From assembly GCF_030122845.1 (NCBI RefSeq), contig NZ_CP126084.1, forward strand, positions 3,224,001-3,288,000: 64,000 nucleotides of DNA. The letters are read 5' to 3'. Position numbers and translations under genes: made by a program. The DNA comes from Paenibacillus woosongensis. Its GTDB lineage: Bacteria > Bacillota > Bacilli > Paenibacillales > Paenibacillaceae. Numbering within the stretch: the stretch's first letter is position 1; each line of letters opens with the position of its first letter. Below are positions 16,804 to 26,724 of the stretch, piece after piece. The notes beneath the pieces were generated by a model. It saw only the letters and a list, made by a program, of their open reading frames with translations, had not been told where the DNA came from and did not search any database.

Positions 16804-17089
16804 TTTTCTTAGTCCTCCGACTATATTGTATCACAAACTCATTACAGCCCGTGTTCATTCAAACGCTATAATATTTACCAACATCTGCTTCTTGATCTGG
16901 TTTTATTCAAATCATACAATTAGAATGAAGACGCTGTTCTTCATAACCTTTTTTACTTCTCTTCTCCAGGTACCCTTGAGTATCTGGAGTTTTTTGATTT
17001 GCCTCGTCTATGGATAATTGACATCTCCGATATCATTACCTTCATTTCTGCTGCTAAATATGTCTAGTACTGTGATTTCAAAAAATTTC

Positions 17090-17120
17090 ATGAAGAAAGG
17101 GGCGCAGCATAAGCGCCCCT
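17090..17120 (-). terminator. Probable spo0A terminator
   Basis: AGGGGCGC and GCGCCCCT pair over eight bases around a seven-base loop. Read on the minus strand it is followed by TTTCTTC and a later T6 run. It is about 135 bases after the spo0A stop. The rest of the 450 bases between the 69-residue gene and spo0A holds only the inverted repeat at 17167-17210. Confidence 0.55.
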
Positions 17121-17166
17121 CCATTGCCTGATTTCGTTTTTATTGTTCTAAACGTACATGGTATCT

Positions 17167-17210
17167 CGATATTTTATCGGAGCCTCCGAGCAATGTCCGA
17201 TAAAATATCG
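17167..17210. repeat. 15-bp perfect inverted repeat downstream of spo0A
   Basis: CGATATTTTATCGGA (17167-17181) is repeated as its exact complement at 17196-17210 with a 14-base spacer. The spacer contains CCTCCG, which can alternatively pair with CGGAGG at 17209-17214. There is no T run on either side, so it is not a standard terminator. It lies in the spo0A 3' untranslated region. Confidence 0.85.
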
Positions 17211-17254
17211 GAGGAGTTATTAGTCGATGTCAGTATCCCGCGCCACTACCGCTT

Positions 17255-18061
17255 TCAGCTTACCTTGTGTTCGATCCGCAGCTTATCGGCCACCATCGCG
17301 ATGAACTCGCTATTCGTCGGTTTCGATTTGCTGATGTTGATCGTGTAGCCGAACAGATGACTTATGCTGTCAATATTGCCGCGCGTCCAAGCTACTTCAA
17401 TTGCATGGCGAATTGCCCGCTCAACGCGTGATGGCGTCGTCTTGAACTTCTCGGCGATGGCTGGGTACAGCGTTTTGGTAATCGCGCCTAGAATCTCAAT
17501 ATTGTTGTATACCATAGTGATGGCTTCCCGTAAATATTGGTATCCCTTAATATGAGCAGGAACACCGATTTCATGGATGATGGAAGTGATGTTTGCATCT
17601 AGATTTTTGCCTTTTCCAAGTGGTACTACATTGGACTTCGTGAAGGATGAGGATGGAGAACTGCTTGAGGATAAGGTTTGTACTCCTACAAGCTGCCGAA
17701 TTCGATTGGCCAATACTTCCATATCGAACGGCTTCAAGATGTAATAAGACGCTCCCAGCTGAACCGCACGCTGTGTAATATTCTCTTGTCCGAAGGCAGT
17801 CAGCATAATGATCTTTGGCTGTGGAGACACATTTATATCGCGTAAACGTTCCAGCACACCCAATCCATCCAAGTGCGGCATAATGATATCCAGGATCAGC
17901 ACGTCCGGAACTTTAGAAGCATGTTCAATCATCTCCAAAACTTCCTCACCATTGTATGCAATCCCTGAAACAACCATGTCATCCTGTTCAGAAATGTACT
18001 CTGCAAGCAAATTCGTGAATTCCCGATTATCATCCGCCAACAACACTTCAATTTTTTGCAC
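17255..18061 (-). CDS. spo0A: Stage 0 sporulation response regulator Spo0A
   Basis: This 268-residue master regulator of sporulation has a receiver domain with acidic pocket D10-D11, phosphoacceptor D58 in [13 protein letters not shown], a switch threonine (MLTAFGQ) and K in YYILKPF. A Ser-rich linker follows, then the Spo0A DNA-binding domain ([35 protein letters not shown] and the 3' helices). Phosphorylated Spo0A binds 0A boxes. The start is GTG at 18059-18061 behind AAGGAGGA; a 56-codon upstream reading is rejected. It follows spoIVB, as in B. subtilis. Confidence 0.97.
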   Translation of the reverse strand: MQKIEVLLADDNREFTNLLAEYISEQDDMVVSGIAYNGEEVLEMIEHASKVPDVLILDIIMPHLDGLGVLERLRDINVSPQPKIIMLTAFGQENITQRAVQLGASYYILKPFDMEVLANRIRQLVGVQTLSSSSSPSSSFTKSNVVPLGKGKNLDANITSIIHEIGVPAHIKGYQYLREAITMVYNNIEILGAITKTLYPAIAEKFKTTPSRVERAIRHAIEVAWTRGNIDSISHLFGYTINISKSKPTNSEFIAMVADKLRIEHKVS

Positions 18062-18116
18062 TGACGACTTCCTCCTTGTGTATATGAGTTTCCTTAATCC
18101 TTCTTCCAGGATAAGG

Positions 18117-18141
18117 ATTCGACACTCAAAAGTAAATTCCT
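18117..18141 (-). promoter_or_regulatory. Predicted sigma-H promoter of spo0A
   Basis: On the minus strand AGGAATT (18135-18141) and GAAT (18117-18120) are separated by 14 bases, within the sigma-H pattern RNAGGAWWW-N11/12-RNGAAT. The -10 overlaps a TGTCGAA 0A box. It lies about 55 bases before the GTG start. Confidence 0.65.
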
Positions 18142-18235
18142 TCTGTCGAAAATTATTTTTATTTATTTTTTTAATAATTTGATATATAATTATTTGATGC
18201 TTACAAAAATTGATCTCATTCGTTACCATTCGACA
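18118..18235 (-). promoter_or_regulatory. Three 0A boxes upstream of spo0A
   Basis: The Spo0A target TGTCGAA appears at 18118-18124 (minus strand), 18144-18151 (plus strand, TGTCGAAA) and 18229-18235 (minus strand). B. subtilis spo0A also has several 0A boxes for autoregulation. The remaining part of the 418-base intergenic stretch, 18236-18460, is AT-rich and I see no further clear signal in it. Confidence 0.65.
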
Positions 18236-18460
18236 AGTATTTACGGCGGAAATGTCGGATTTAAGCGCCTGAAACAGCAGCTAACTTTATCAGTCGCATG
18301 TTTCCCCATCCTCATTAGCATATAATTTTATGCTTCATGTGGCAAGTCTCCGCATTAAGAACCCTAAATTACTCATCCCTGCATTTATCCACGAATGATT
18401 GCCTACGCCTATTAAGATTAATATTTTTAATTTTTGGACTCTGTATTTACTTTCTTAAGC

Positions 18461-18502
18461 AAAAAACCAATCTTAAGGCGCTAGCTCGCCTTAAGATTGG
18501 TT
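18461..18502 (-). terminator. Terminator of spoIVB that includes its last codons
   Basis: AACCAATCTTAAGGCG (18465-18480) and its exact complement (18487-18502) form a 16-base stem with a six-base loop, followed on the minus strand by TTTTTT. One arm encodes the last residues of SpoIVB, and the stop codon lies in the loop. Confidence 0.9.
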
Positions 18503-19809
18503 GAAGTCGTCTTATCCTTCAAAATACCCGCATCCTGCAGCATCCATTCGATAAAGCAGCCGTAGCCCGAACGCGGATCATTAACAAACACATGAGTTAC
18601 CGCCCCGATTAATTTACCGTTCTGTATAATTGGGCTGCCGCTCATTCCCTGCACAATGCCTCCGGTCTTCTCCACCAGCCTTGGATCAGTGATGCGAATG
18701 ACCAGACCCTTAGTTTGTGGTGTGCTCTGCCGTGACACGTGAGCGATTTCTACCTTAAACCGCTCCACCTGCTGGCCTTCCACGACCGTCAATATTTCCG
18801 CCGGCCCCTCCTTTACCTCTTCGGAGAATGCTACCGGTATCGGCTTCTTATACACGCTGTGATCCGGATTTTCCGACATCTTGCCGAATATGCCGAAATG
18901 CGTATTTCGCTCGATCGTTCCCAGTGTTTTGCCTTCTTTGACGAAATGGGCCCGCTTCTCGCCGGGCTCGCCGCTTTCACTCTTGGAAATAGAAGTTACG
19001 CTGGACTGGAGAATTTGTCCGCTTCCTACAACAATTGGCGTTTGTGTATTCATATCGGTAATCACGTGTCCGAGCGCCCCATAAACACCTTCGTTTGGAG
19101 CATAAAAGGTTAAAGTTCCCACGCCAGCAGCAGAATCGCGAATGTACAGCCCCAATCTCCAAGCCTTGTCCTGCTTATCGAAGGCAGGAGTTAACGTGGT
19201 CGTAAATTCTTTATTGCTTCGTTTGTACACGACTTTTAGAGGCTTCTTATTGTTGCCTGCTTGCTCAACTAAAGACGCGACCTCGTGCACGTCTTTCAGG
19301 CGTGTACCGTTCAGATGGGTAATCAAATCACCCGGTTGAATGCCTGATGCCTCTCCGGGCGAAATTTTGGCCTTGTCTGTATTTACCAGATGGTGGCCTA
19401 CTACCAGAATGCCGTCGGATTTCACTTTAACGCCAATCGTTTGTCCCCCTGGGATAACCTTTAAATCAGGGATGACATTTACTTTCACTGGCTTCAGAGG
19501 AATTTGTCCAAAAAGCTTCATGCGGAGCTTGGCTTCGCCGCTGTTCAGCGAGGATAGCTTTAACGGCGAGCCGAGGGATACCTTCATGGAGGAGTTAGGT
19601 TGATCGTTCAACATTACAACATCGGGCCGATCAACGCTAACCTCTGCCAGTACGGGTATGGCCAGATCGATTTGTGCGCCCTGGCCTTGAAACATGCGCA
19701 GTTCATCCGGCAGCATCGGCGAATGACCTTCGACGGCTGACGTGCCAAGGAAACAAAAGAAGAAAGCAAGTAAAAGACCGAGAAATCTACTCCTGAGGTT
19801 CGGGTTCAA
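18481..19809 (-). CDS. spoIVB: SpoIVB serine peptidase
   Basis: This 442-residue forespore-secreted protease triggers processing of pro-sigma-K by cleaving SpoIVFA. A signal-anchor helix covers about residues 8-26. A PDZ domain lies in the middle (GEASGIQPGDLITHLNG). The S55 peptidase domain follows, with the catalytic histidine in GALGHVITD and serine in GMSGSPIIQNG. The start is TTG with AAAGGGAG 11 bases upstream; no in-frame ATG is available nearby. It is between recN and spo0A, the usual place. Confidence 0.95.
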   Translation of the reverse strand: MNPNLRSRFLGLLLAFFFCFLGTSAVEGHSPMLPDELRMFQGQGAQIDLAIPVLAEVSVDRPDVVMLNDQPNSSMKVSLGSPLKLSSLNSGEAKLRMKLFGQIPLKPVKVNVIPDLKVIPGGQTIGVKVKSDGILVVGHHLVNTDKAKISPGEASGIQPGDLITHLNGTRLKDVHEVASLVEQAGNNKKPLKVVYKRSNKEFTTTLTPAFDKQDKAWRLGLYIRDSAAGVGTLTFYAPNEGVYGALGHVITDMNTQTPIVVGSGQILQSSVTSISKSESGEPGEKRAHFVKEGKTLGTIERNTHFGIFGKMSENPDHSVYKKPIPVAFSEEVKEGPAEILTVVEGQQVERFKVEIAHVSRQSTPQTKGLVIRITDPRLVEKTGGIVQGMSGSPIIQNGKLIGAVTHVFVNDPRSGYGCFIEWMLQDAGILKDKTTSTNLKAS

Positions 19810-19923
19810 TGGCTGTCACGCTCCCTTTGCTTCTTTCGCTTGACGAAAAGGTGGTCGCCAATTGCGTACCTATAAGATACCCCGGGTGTGGTCTTTTATT
19901 ACTGTCAATCATTGTTCCGCTCG

Positions 19924-21648
19924 TTAAATCACACCCTTCTGCGCCCGAGCCAGTTTAAGCATTTCCTTGGCATGGTGGCGTGTACTGTCAGTAATCTCCA
20001 CGCCTCCAAGCATTCGAGCCAGCTCATTGACCCGTCCGTTCTCATCCAAATGCTCCACTTTTGTCATTGTTCGTCCGTCCGCCACAATCTTCTCGATCAG
20101 ATATTGCTGATCCGCCATACAAGCAACCTGCGGCAAATGGGTAATCGAGAATACCTGGCATGTCGCGGATAACCGGTACAGCTTCTCAGCGATGGACTGT
20201 GCAGCCCGGCCGCTGACCCCCGTATCCACCTCATCAAAGATTAATACGGGAACCTCGTCATGACGAGCAAAAATACTCTTCAGCGCCAGCATGATCCGCG
20301 ACAATTCCCCGCCAGATGCAATTTTGCTCAAAGAGCGCAACGGCTCTCCAGGATTCGGAGAAATTAGGAATTCGGCGCTGTCCATGCCGTGTTTGCTGAG
20401 TTTTACCAAATGGCCTTCCCATTCAACCCCGCTTGGGTCCAATGTCCGTTCCAGCTTGACTTCAATGGAAGTGCGACCCATTTGCAGATCCTTCAGCTCG
20501 TTTTCAATTTGCTGCGCCAGCAGATCCGCTTTTTCCCGGCGTACAGCGCTAAGCGCTGCCGCTTCCTTCAAAGCCGCATGGAGCAGCTTCTCCCGTTCAG
20601 CAGACAACTTCTCAAGCCGCTCGTCCTTATTCTCCAGCATATCCGTATCGCGGGATATTTGCTCATAATATTGAAGAATTCCTTTGATATCGTCGCCGTA
20701 TTTACGGCGCAGAGTGGAAATCAAGTCGAGACGCTCCTCAACCTCCTCCAGCCGTTCGGGATTAAACTCGATCTTGTCCCGGTAATCACGCAGGGCAAAG
20801 GATACATCCTCCAGCAAGTAATACGCTGACTGCAGCTGCTCGAGCAAAGGCGCAATCCCTTTCTGGTCATATCCCGCAACGTCCTCTAACCGGGATACTG
20901 CCTTTGCGATCGCTTCCAGCCCCTGCGGGCCGTATAGCAGATCGTAAGCCCCTGAGACCGAGTCCATCATTTTCTCGCTATGGGATAGCTTTACCTTTTC
21001 CTCGGCAAGTAATTCATCCTCTCCTGGCTGGAGTGCCGCCGCCGCGATCTCCTCCAGCTGGAAACGGTATAAATCAAGCATTTGCAGTGCCTGCTGGCTC
21101 GTGCTTTGCAATTCTCTCCATTCTTTGTCCACCCGCTGGAACGCCGAGTAAGCTTCCCGATACTTTGCTTTTACGGCGGCAATATCCTCAGAGCCAAACG
21201 CATCCAGCAGCATCAAATGCCGCTCTGGATGAAGCAGGGTCTGGTGCTCATGCTGGCCGTGCAGATTGATCAGGCTCTCGCCTACTTGCCGGAGCATAGA
21301 CAAGTTAACCAATTGGCCGTTGATCCGGGAGTAGCTCTTGCCTTGAGCGCTAATCTCGCGGCGGACAATCAGCGCTTCACCAGGATCCGCGCTAATCCCC
21401 AGCTCGCCGAGGATAGCCCATACCGGATGATGCTCCTTCAGCTCGAAAGCAGCCTCCATCTCCGCTTTGTCGCTGCCGTAACGGATTAAATCCGCCGAGC
21501 CCCTTCCGCCGGATATCAGTCCCAGCGCATCAATGATAATCGATTTCCCTGCCCCGGTCTCACCGGTCAATACATGAAACCCCCGGTCAAACGTGACATC
21601 AACCGCCTCGACAACGGCTAAATTCCGAATGGATAAATGAACGAGCAA
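19924..21648 (-). CDS. recN: DNA repair protein RecN
   Basis: This 574-residue SMC-like ATPase acts at DNA double-strand breaks. The Walker A motif is GETGAGKS (29-36). A central coiled coil with many Glu, Lys and Leu spans about residues 150-370. The C-terminus holds the signature SGGELSRIMLALK and Walker B VLIFDEVDTGVSG. The start is TTG with AAAGGAG upstream. It follows argR, as in many Firmicutes. Confidence 0.96.
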   Translation of the reverse strand: MLVHLSIRNLAVVEAVDVTFDRGFHVLTGETGAGKSIIIDALGLISGGRGSADLIRYGSDKAEMEAAFELKEHHPVWAILGELGISADPGEALIVRREISAQGKSYSRINGQLVNLSMLRQVGESLINLHGQHEHQTLLHPERHLMLLDAFGSEDIAAVKAKYREAYSAFQRVDKEWRELQSTSQQALQMLDLYRFQLEEIAAAALQPGEDELLAEEKVKLSHSEKMMDSVSGAYDLLYGPQGLEAIAKAVSRLEDVAGYDQKGIAPLLEQLQSAYYLLEDVSFALRDYRDKIEFNPERLEEVEERLDLISTLRRKYGDDIKGILQYYEQISRDTDMLENKDERLEKLSAEREKLLHAALKEAAALSAVRREKADLLAQQIENELKDLQMGRTSIEVKLERTLDPSGVEWEGHLVKLSKHGMDSAEFLISPNPGEPLRSLSKIASGGELSRIMLALKSIFARHDEVPVLIFDEVDTGVSGRAAQSIAEKLYRLSATCQVFSITHLPQVACMADQQYLIEKIVADGRTMTKVEHLDENGRVNELARMLGGVEITDSTRHHAKEMLKLARAQKGVI

Positions 21649-21711
21649 GTAAAGGCACTCCTTTCGCCAAATGTAAACAATGCAGCAAATATCACCACAG
21701 CTGCAAGTGAA

Positions 21712-22161
21712 TTATGAAATAAACGCCATAATTTGATCGATGACGTAATGGCTGTAATCTTCGTTACGGCAGATTAACAGAATCGTATCATCGCCGCAAA
21801 TCGTTCCGAGCAAATCGGGCCATTCCATGTTGTCGAGCAGAACCGCTACCGAATTGGCTGTTCCCGGCAAGCATTTCATAACGACCAAATTTCCCGTATG
21901 GTCAATATGCACAAAGCTGTCTACGAGCGCCCGCTGCAGCTTCTGCACAGGATTGTAGCGCTGTGCCGTGGGCATTGAGTATTTATATTTGCCATCGTCG
22001 GTAGGTACCTTGATCAGCATCAGTTCCTTGATATCCCGAGACACAGTAGCCTGCGTGACTTGAAATCCGGCTTGGCGCAGTGCATCTACCAGCTCATCTT
22101 GTGTTTCGATTTCGTGGGCGCTAATAATTTCCCTGATCTTAATATGCCGTTGACCCTTCAT
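21712..22161 (-). CDS. argR: Arginine repressor ArgR (AhrC)
   Basis: This 149-residue regulator has an N-terminal winged helix ([23 protein letters not shown], then [14 protein letters not shown]) and a C-terminal hexamerization and arginine-binding domain ([16 protein letters not shown]). It represses arginine biosynthesis and activates catabolism when arginine is plentiful. ATG at 22159-22161 is preceded by GGAGGA; an earlier in-frame ATG four codons upstream is rejected. Its start overlaps the previous gene by four bases. Confidence 0.94.
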   Translation of the reverse strand: MKGQRHIKIREIISAHEIETQDELVDALRQAGFQVTQATVSRDIKELMLIKVPTDDGKYKYSMPTAQRYNPVQKLQRALVDSFVHIDHTGNLVVMKCLPGTANSVAVLLDNMEWPDLLGTICGDDTILLICRNEDYSHYVIDQIMAFIS

Positions 22162-22664
22162 CTTGTCCTCCATATATCTTTGATATGCGACGCCTCATCG
22201 GCATCGTCCGAATCTGTGCTTAAGGTGATTTCTTTGATTTGTCCCTGTTCGGTATCGATATAGAGCACGCCTGCACAGTCAGGATACAGAAGCAGGTAAG
22301 GAAGTATTTCGCGTCGAAGTCCGGCGCCTGTCCATTCGATAAGCCGGCGTTCTCTCGATCTCCTTACCAAATAGTATTCTCCATGCTTCTTCACAACATA
22401 ATCGATATATAACCGGCTGTGCAGAACCTGGTCTTCCACCCGGAATGCGAGCGGAACCTTCAGCTTGTCACTTACGACCTTATAGCCTGCCGACTCCAGC
22501 AAATCAACGGCCGGATGCTCCTGAATGTCCTCGTTAAACTCAAATCCGACACCGGAGCCCAGCGTAAAAGGTTTGCGCAGCCAGATTCTGAATCCACGAT
22601 ACAGCAGCAATAAGGCAATACCCGCTATGGCTACCATGAGAAAACCATCGGTATAATCGCTCAT
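22158..22664 (-). CDS. Membrane-anchored protein of unknown function upstream of argR
   Basis: The 168-residue product has one N-terminal membrane helix (about residues 9-26, [18 protein letters not shown]) and a soluble domain with charged strands, such as [19 protein letters not shown]. The tail is acidic ([10 protein letters not shown]). ATG at 22662-22664 follows GAGGTG at six bases. It overlaps argR by four bases, so the two are coupled. I do not recognise a family. The strands around YIDYVV and YYLVRR could suggest a nuclease-like alpha/beta fold, but I see no catalytic set. Confidence 0.75.
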   Translation of the reverse strand: MSDYTDGFLMVAIAGIALLLLYRGFRIWLRKPFTLGSGVGFEFNEDIQEHPAVDLLESAGYKVVSDKLKVPLAFRVEDQVLHSRLYIDYVVKKHGEYYLVRRSRERRLIEWTGAGLRREILPYLLLYPDCAGVLYIDTEQGQIKEITLSTDSDDADEASHIKDIWRTR

Positions 22665-22873
22665 CGAAATCACCTCAGATGATTAATTCGACGCGATTGA
22701 ATAACCTCCTGTTTACATGTGGATATTGTTAAGCATTAGTACATAATTATTCGTATATTGTCATTATAAGCGAACACTCGTTCTGTATGCAACTTTTTAA
22801 TGAATATATGCATAAAAAGTGTCTATCGGGAGCTTTAACTTCACCCTAGCGCAGAAATCATCCCTTTGACAGC

Positions 22874-22905
22874 TCAAAAAAAGCCCATCAATAAGATGGG
22901 CTTTT
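22874..22905 (-). terminator. Terminator of tlyA overlapping its stop codon
   Basis: On the minus strand GCCCATC and GATGGGC form the core of the stem, flanked by A and T pairs, and a seven-T run follows. The tlyA TGA (22888-22890) falls at the edge of the loop. Confidence 0.85.
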
Positions 22906-23757
22906 GGTCGTAAACGTATCCTTTGCTTCCTGCACGACACGTTGTGAGGTGTCGCGAATATGCTGCAATGCATCGGAAGCTTCTCCTCCCGCAAGCAGAT
23001 CCCTCTCCTCAGGGGGCAGCAGCCTTAAATGGGCCAAAAATTCAATATTGCCTTCTCCGCCTGTAATCGGGGAGAAAGTCAACCCGTGCAGGACATATCC
23101 CAGCTCGGACGCAAAGCTGAGCACCGTCTCCAGCACCTCTTGGTGGACCTTTGCATCACGTACGACGCCAGACTTGCCGACCTTCTCCCGTCCGGCTTCG
23201 AATTGCGGCTTGATCAATGCAACGATATCCGCAGGCCGCCCAAGCAGTGCGACAAGCGGGGGAAGAATAATCCGCAATGAAATAAAAGAGACGTCAATGC
23301 TTGCGAAATCAGGACTTGGTCCGTCCAAATCCTCCGGCGTCATATATCTGAAATTGGTCCGCTCCTTGACGTTGACGCGTTCATCGTTCCGCAGCGACCA
23401 ATCCAGCTGGTTATAGCCAACATCAATCGCATATACGTAACTGGCGCCGTGCTGAAGGGCGCAATCCGTAAATCCGCCGGTCGACGAGCCGATATCGAGC
23501 ATAACCCGCCCGTTCATATCGATCTGAAACAGCTTCAAGGCCTTCTCCAGCTTCAATCCCCCGCGGCTTACATACGGATGGATTGCTCCCTTGACCGTCA
23601 GCTTCGTATCTCTCGGTATTTTGGTGCCAGCCTTCTCGATCCGTTCCTGATTCCCGAATACGAGCCCTGCCATGATCGCGGTTTTGGCCTTTTCTCTGCT
23701 GTCGAAATAGCCCTGCTCGACCAACAAGACATCTATGCGTTCTTTGGACACAGACAT
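22888..23757 (-). CDS. tlyA: TlyA-family rRNA methyltransferase
   Basis: This 289-residue protein has an N-terminal S4 RNA-binding domain (ERIDVLLVEQGYFDSREKAK, residues 5-65) and an FtsJ-like methyltransferase domain with MLDIGSSTGGFTDCAL as the SAM-binding motif. Family members 2'-O-methylate rRNA cytidines and include mycobacterial TlyA; B. subtilis YqxC is the counterpart. ATG at 23755-23757 has AGGAG upstream; an 84-codon upstream extension runs antisense to dxs and is rejected. It is placed after dxs, as in related genomes. Confidence 0.9.
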   Translation of the reverse strand: MSVSKERIDVLLVEQGYFDSREKAKTAIMAGLVFGNQERIEKAGTKIPRDTKLTVKGAIHPYVSRGGLKLEKALKLFQIDMNGRVMLDIGSSTGGFTDCALQHGASYVYAIDVGYNQLDWSLRNDERVNVKERTNFRYMTPEDLDGPSPDFASIDVSFISLRIILPPLVALLGRPADIVALIKPQFEAGREKVGKSGVVRDAKVHQEVLETVLSFASELGYVLHGLTFSPITGGEGNIEFLAHLRLLPPEERDLLAGGEASDALQHIRDTSQRVVQEAKDTFTTKSPSY

Positions 23758-23780
23758 AACATTCTCCTGACTCTGTCTTG

Positions 23781-25688
23781 TTAAGATGGTTTCACTTTCT
23801 TGCCGAAGCTGAACTGATGTTCTGCCCGGTACTGCTGAATTTGCTCCACGACAGCCTCGGCGGTCAGTCCAACCTCCCGCAGCTGCTCCTTGATGCTGCC
23901 ATGCTCGATGAACCGGTCCGGAATGCCCATGAGAGACACGTCGGTGCCAGTGATTCCGTGCTCGGCATAGAATTCGAGCACCGCGCTTCCCAGGCTTCCA
24001 GCCTGACAAGCTTCCTCAAGCACGATCAGCTTCGTTCCCGCACCCGCCAGATTAAGCAGCATGCTGTTATCGAGCGGCTTCAGGAAGCGGGCATTTACTA
24101 CACCGATACTAACGCCTTCCCGCTTCAGTATCTCGGCCGCTTCCTCGGCAACCTGCACCATGGGACCCGTGGCGACGATCGCAACTTGATCGCCTTCGCG
24201 GAGCTTCTCCCAGCTGCCGATCGGTATGGGCTTAAGCTCTTCATCCAGCGGAACCCCCGGAACGTTGACCCGAGGATAACGATACGCGATCGGACCATCG
24301 TTATATTCAAGCGCCGTCTTCATCATGTGGCGCAGTTCGTTCTCGTCCTTCGGCATCATCAGCACGATATTGGGAATGTGGCGCATAAATGCGATATCAT
24401 ATACGCCTTGATGCGTCTCGCCGTCCGCACCGACAAAGCCGGCCCGGTCAATGGCGAACATAACGTTTGCATTATGGCGGCAAATATCATGAACGATCTG
24501 ATCGTACGCCCGCTGCATGAAAGTGGAATATACCGCAAACACCGGCTTCATTCCCTCCATGGCCAGCGCCGCGCACATTGTAGCCGCATGCTGCTCGGCA
24601 ATTCCTACATCGATCATCCGGTCCGGGAAGCGCTCGCCAAATTTCACCAGCCCGGAGCCGCCCGGCATCGCTGGCGTCACCGCCACGATCCGCTCATCCT
24701 GCTCCGCCAGCTCGATTAGCGTCCTGCCAAATACCTCGGTATACATCGGATTGCCGACGGCCTTGAGCACCTGGCCGGATTCGATCTTGTAAGGCGTGAT
24801 TCCGTGCCATTTATGGGAATCCTCTTCGGCGGGAGTATACCCCTTGCCTTTCGTGGTCAATACATGAACCAGCACCGGTCCGTTCACGTTATTAGCCTGG
24901 GTGAACGCCTCAATCAATCCCGCGAGGTCATGTCCGTCAACCGGTCCGAGATACGTAAATCCGAGCTCCTCGAACAGAACACCGGATACCATTGCATATT
25001 TCAGGCTATCCTTCAGCCGCTCGACCGTTTTGGCCAGCTTGCCGCCAATCGCCGGAATTTTCTTCAGCAATTGCTCCACTTCGTCTTTAGCGCGCAAATA
25101 ATTTTTATCAGATCTGATTCTGGTCAAATAATTATGCATCGCCCCGACGTTAGGTGCAATCGACATTTCATTGTCATTCAGAATTACCATTAAATCCTTC
25201 TGTTCATGGCCGATATGATTCAAGGCTTCAAAAGCCATGCCGCCCGTCAAGGCGCCATCGCCGATAATAGCGACAACTTTGTTGTCCTCGCCCTTTAAAT
25301 CCCTGGCCAAGGCCATCCCCATAGCTGCTGAGAGCGATGTGCTGCTGTGACCAGCTTCCCATACGTCATGCTCGCTTTCGCAGCGTTTGACAAATCCGCA
25401 CAATCCATTATACTTGCGCAGTGTATCAAACCGGTCCATACGGCCGGTGAGAATTTTGTGGACATACGCTTGATGACCGACGTCAAAAATAAATTTGTCC
25501 CTAGGACTGTTATAGCAGTAATGCAGCGCGATAGTCAGCTCCACTACACCCAAATTGGACGCAAGATGTCCTCCTGTCACAGACAGCTTCTCGATAAGAA
25601 ACTGGCGGATCTCGGCGGCTAACGGCGTCAATTGTTCGATCGGAAGTTGTTTCAAATCGTTGGGCTCATGAATTTGAGAGAGCAGCAA
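23781..25688 (-). CDS. dxs: 1-deoxy-D-xylulose-5-phosphate synthase
   Basis: This 635-residue thiamine diphosphate enzyme makes the first intermediate of the MEP isoprenoid pathway from pyruvate and glyceraldehyde-3-phosphate. Visible features are [16 protein letters not shown], the TPP motif GDGALTGG through LNDNEMS, a transketolase middle domain with [14 protein letters not shown], and [15 protein letters not shown]. The start is TTG at 25686-25688, giving [12 protein letters not shown], a typical Paenibacillus N-terminus, with GCGGGGAA upstream. ispA for the next stage lies just upstream. Confidence 0.95.
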   Translation of the reverse strand: MLLSQIHEPNDLKQLPIEQLTPLAAEIRQFLIEKLSVTGGHLASNLGVVELTIALHYCYNSPRDKFIFDVGHQAYVHKILTGRMDRFDTLRKYNGLCGFVKRCESEHDVWEAGHSSTSLSAAMGMALARDLKGEDNKVVAIIGDGALTGGMAFEALNHIGHEQKDLMVILNDNEMSIAPNVGAMHNYLTRIRSDKNYLRAKDEVEQLLKKIPAIGGKLAKTVERLKDSLKYAMVSGVLFEELGFTYLGPVDGHDLAGLIEAFTQANNVNGPVLVHVLTTKGKGYTPAEEDSHKWHGITPYKIESGQVLKAVGNPMYTEVFGRTLIELAEQDERIVAVTPAMPGGSGLVKFGERFPDRMIDVGIAEQHAATMCAALAMEGMKPVFAVYSTFMQRAYDQIVHDICRHNANVMFAIDRAGFVGADGETHQGVYDIAFMRHIPNIVLMMPKDENELRHMMKTALEYNDGPIAYRYPRVNVPGVPLDEELKPIPIGSWEKLREGDQVAIVATGPMVQVAEEAAEILKREGVSIGVVNARFLKPLDNSMLLNLAGAGTKLIVLEEACQAGSLGSAVLEFYAEHGITGTDVSLMGIPDRFIEHGSIKEQLREVGLTAEAVVEQIQQYRAEHQFSFGKKVKPS

Positions 25689-25812
25689 AGCGAATTCCCC
25701 GCTTCCTTCATTGGATTTCTCATGTTGCTAATTATAATGACACTAATTATAACATATGAATAACTTTTGTCGAAGTTATCCAAGCATACTGTCCTCTTTT
25801 GCAGCTCTTTCC

Positions 25813-26724
25813 TTAACGATCCCGGTGCATCAAATAATCGGCGATCCCCAACAGACGCTCAGGGCTAGGAATGAGTCCATTTGAAACCGCTTCCCTCGCT
25901 TGCTTGGTCAGACGATCCACTTCAGCCCGCGACTCTTCAAGACCGATAAAATAAGGATAGGTTACCTTCTGCTGTTTGAGATCGCTCTGCGTTTTCTTGC
26001 CGAGCTTGCTCTCGTCCCCGACTAGATCAAGAATATCGTCCTGAATTTGAAATGCGAGCCCGATCGCCCGGCCAAAAGTCTCTAGAGCTTGCAGCTGCTC
26101 GGCCGAAGCGGATGCGATGCGTCCTCCGGCCTTCAAACAGAAGACGATCAAATCACCGGTCTTATGCTCATGTATGTAGCGAAGCTGGTCGAGATCGGTC
26201 AGCCCCTGCTCCCCTTCCATATCAGCAGCCTGCCCCCCGACCATGCCGGAAGGCCCCGCATAACGGGCCAAATCCTCCACGATGGCCAGCGCGGCCTCGG
26301 CGGGAACGCCATGATGTTTACTCACCTGAACAACGCTGTAGAAGGCATGGGTCAATAAGGCATCCCCCGCCAAAATCGCCATCGCTTCGCCAAACACCTT
26401 GTGATTCGTCGGCTTGCCGCGGCGAAAATCATCATCGTCCATCGCCGGGAGATCATCATGGATCAGCGAGTACGTATGCACCATTTCAACGGCGCAGGCG
26501 ACGGGCAGAGCCGCATCGCGGCTCCCGTGAAGCGCCTCTGCCGCAGCGATGACCAGCAGCGGGCGAAGACGCTTGCCGCCGGCCATCAGGGAATAGCTCA
26601 TCGCTTCCTTCAGATTGTCCGGGAAACTCCATTCAGACGGAACCGCCTGCTGCAAATGAGAGTTCACAAGCGCTGAAATTTCCTCGATATAAGGAGAAAT
26701 CGCCTGCTTATCCAACCGAATCAC
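25813..26724 (-). CDS. ispA: Farnesyl diphosphate synthase
   Basis: This 303-residue polyprenyl synthetase joins IPP with DMAPP and GPP. The first aspartate-rich motif is in HDDLPAMDDDDFRRGKPT and the second in QIQDDILD. The start is GTG with GAGGAG upstream and overlaps the xseB end by 17 bases. The run xseA-xseB-ispA-dxs is the common Firmicute order. Confidence 0.94.
   Translation of the reverse strand: MIRLDKQAISPYIEEISALVNSHLQQAVPSEWSFPDNLKEAMSYSLMAGGKRLRPLLVIAAAEALHGSRDAALPVACAVEMVHTYSLIHDDLPAMDDDDFRRGKPTNHKVFGEAMAILAGDALLTHAFYSVVQVSKHHGVPAEAALAIVEDLARYAGPSGMVGGQAADMEGEQGLTDLDQLRYIHEHKTGDLIVFCLKAGGRIASASAEQLQALETFGRAIGLAFQIQDDILDLVGDESKLGKKTQSDLKQQKVTYPYFIGLEESRAEVDRLTKQAREAVSNGLIPSPERLLGIADYLMHRDR

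Noticed and set aside
23758..24009. 84-codon extension of tlyA
   Set aside because: It runs over the end of dxs, lacks similarity to the family, and a clear ATG and ribosome site lie at 23757.
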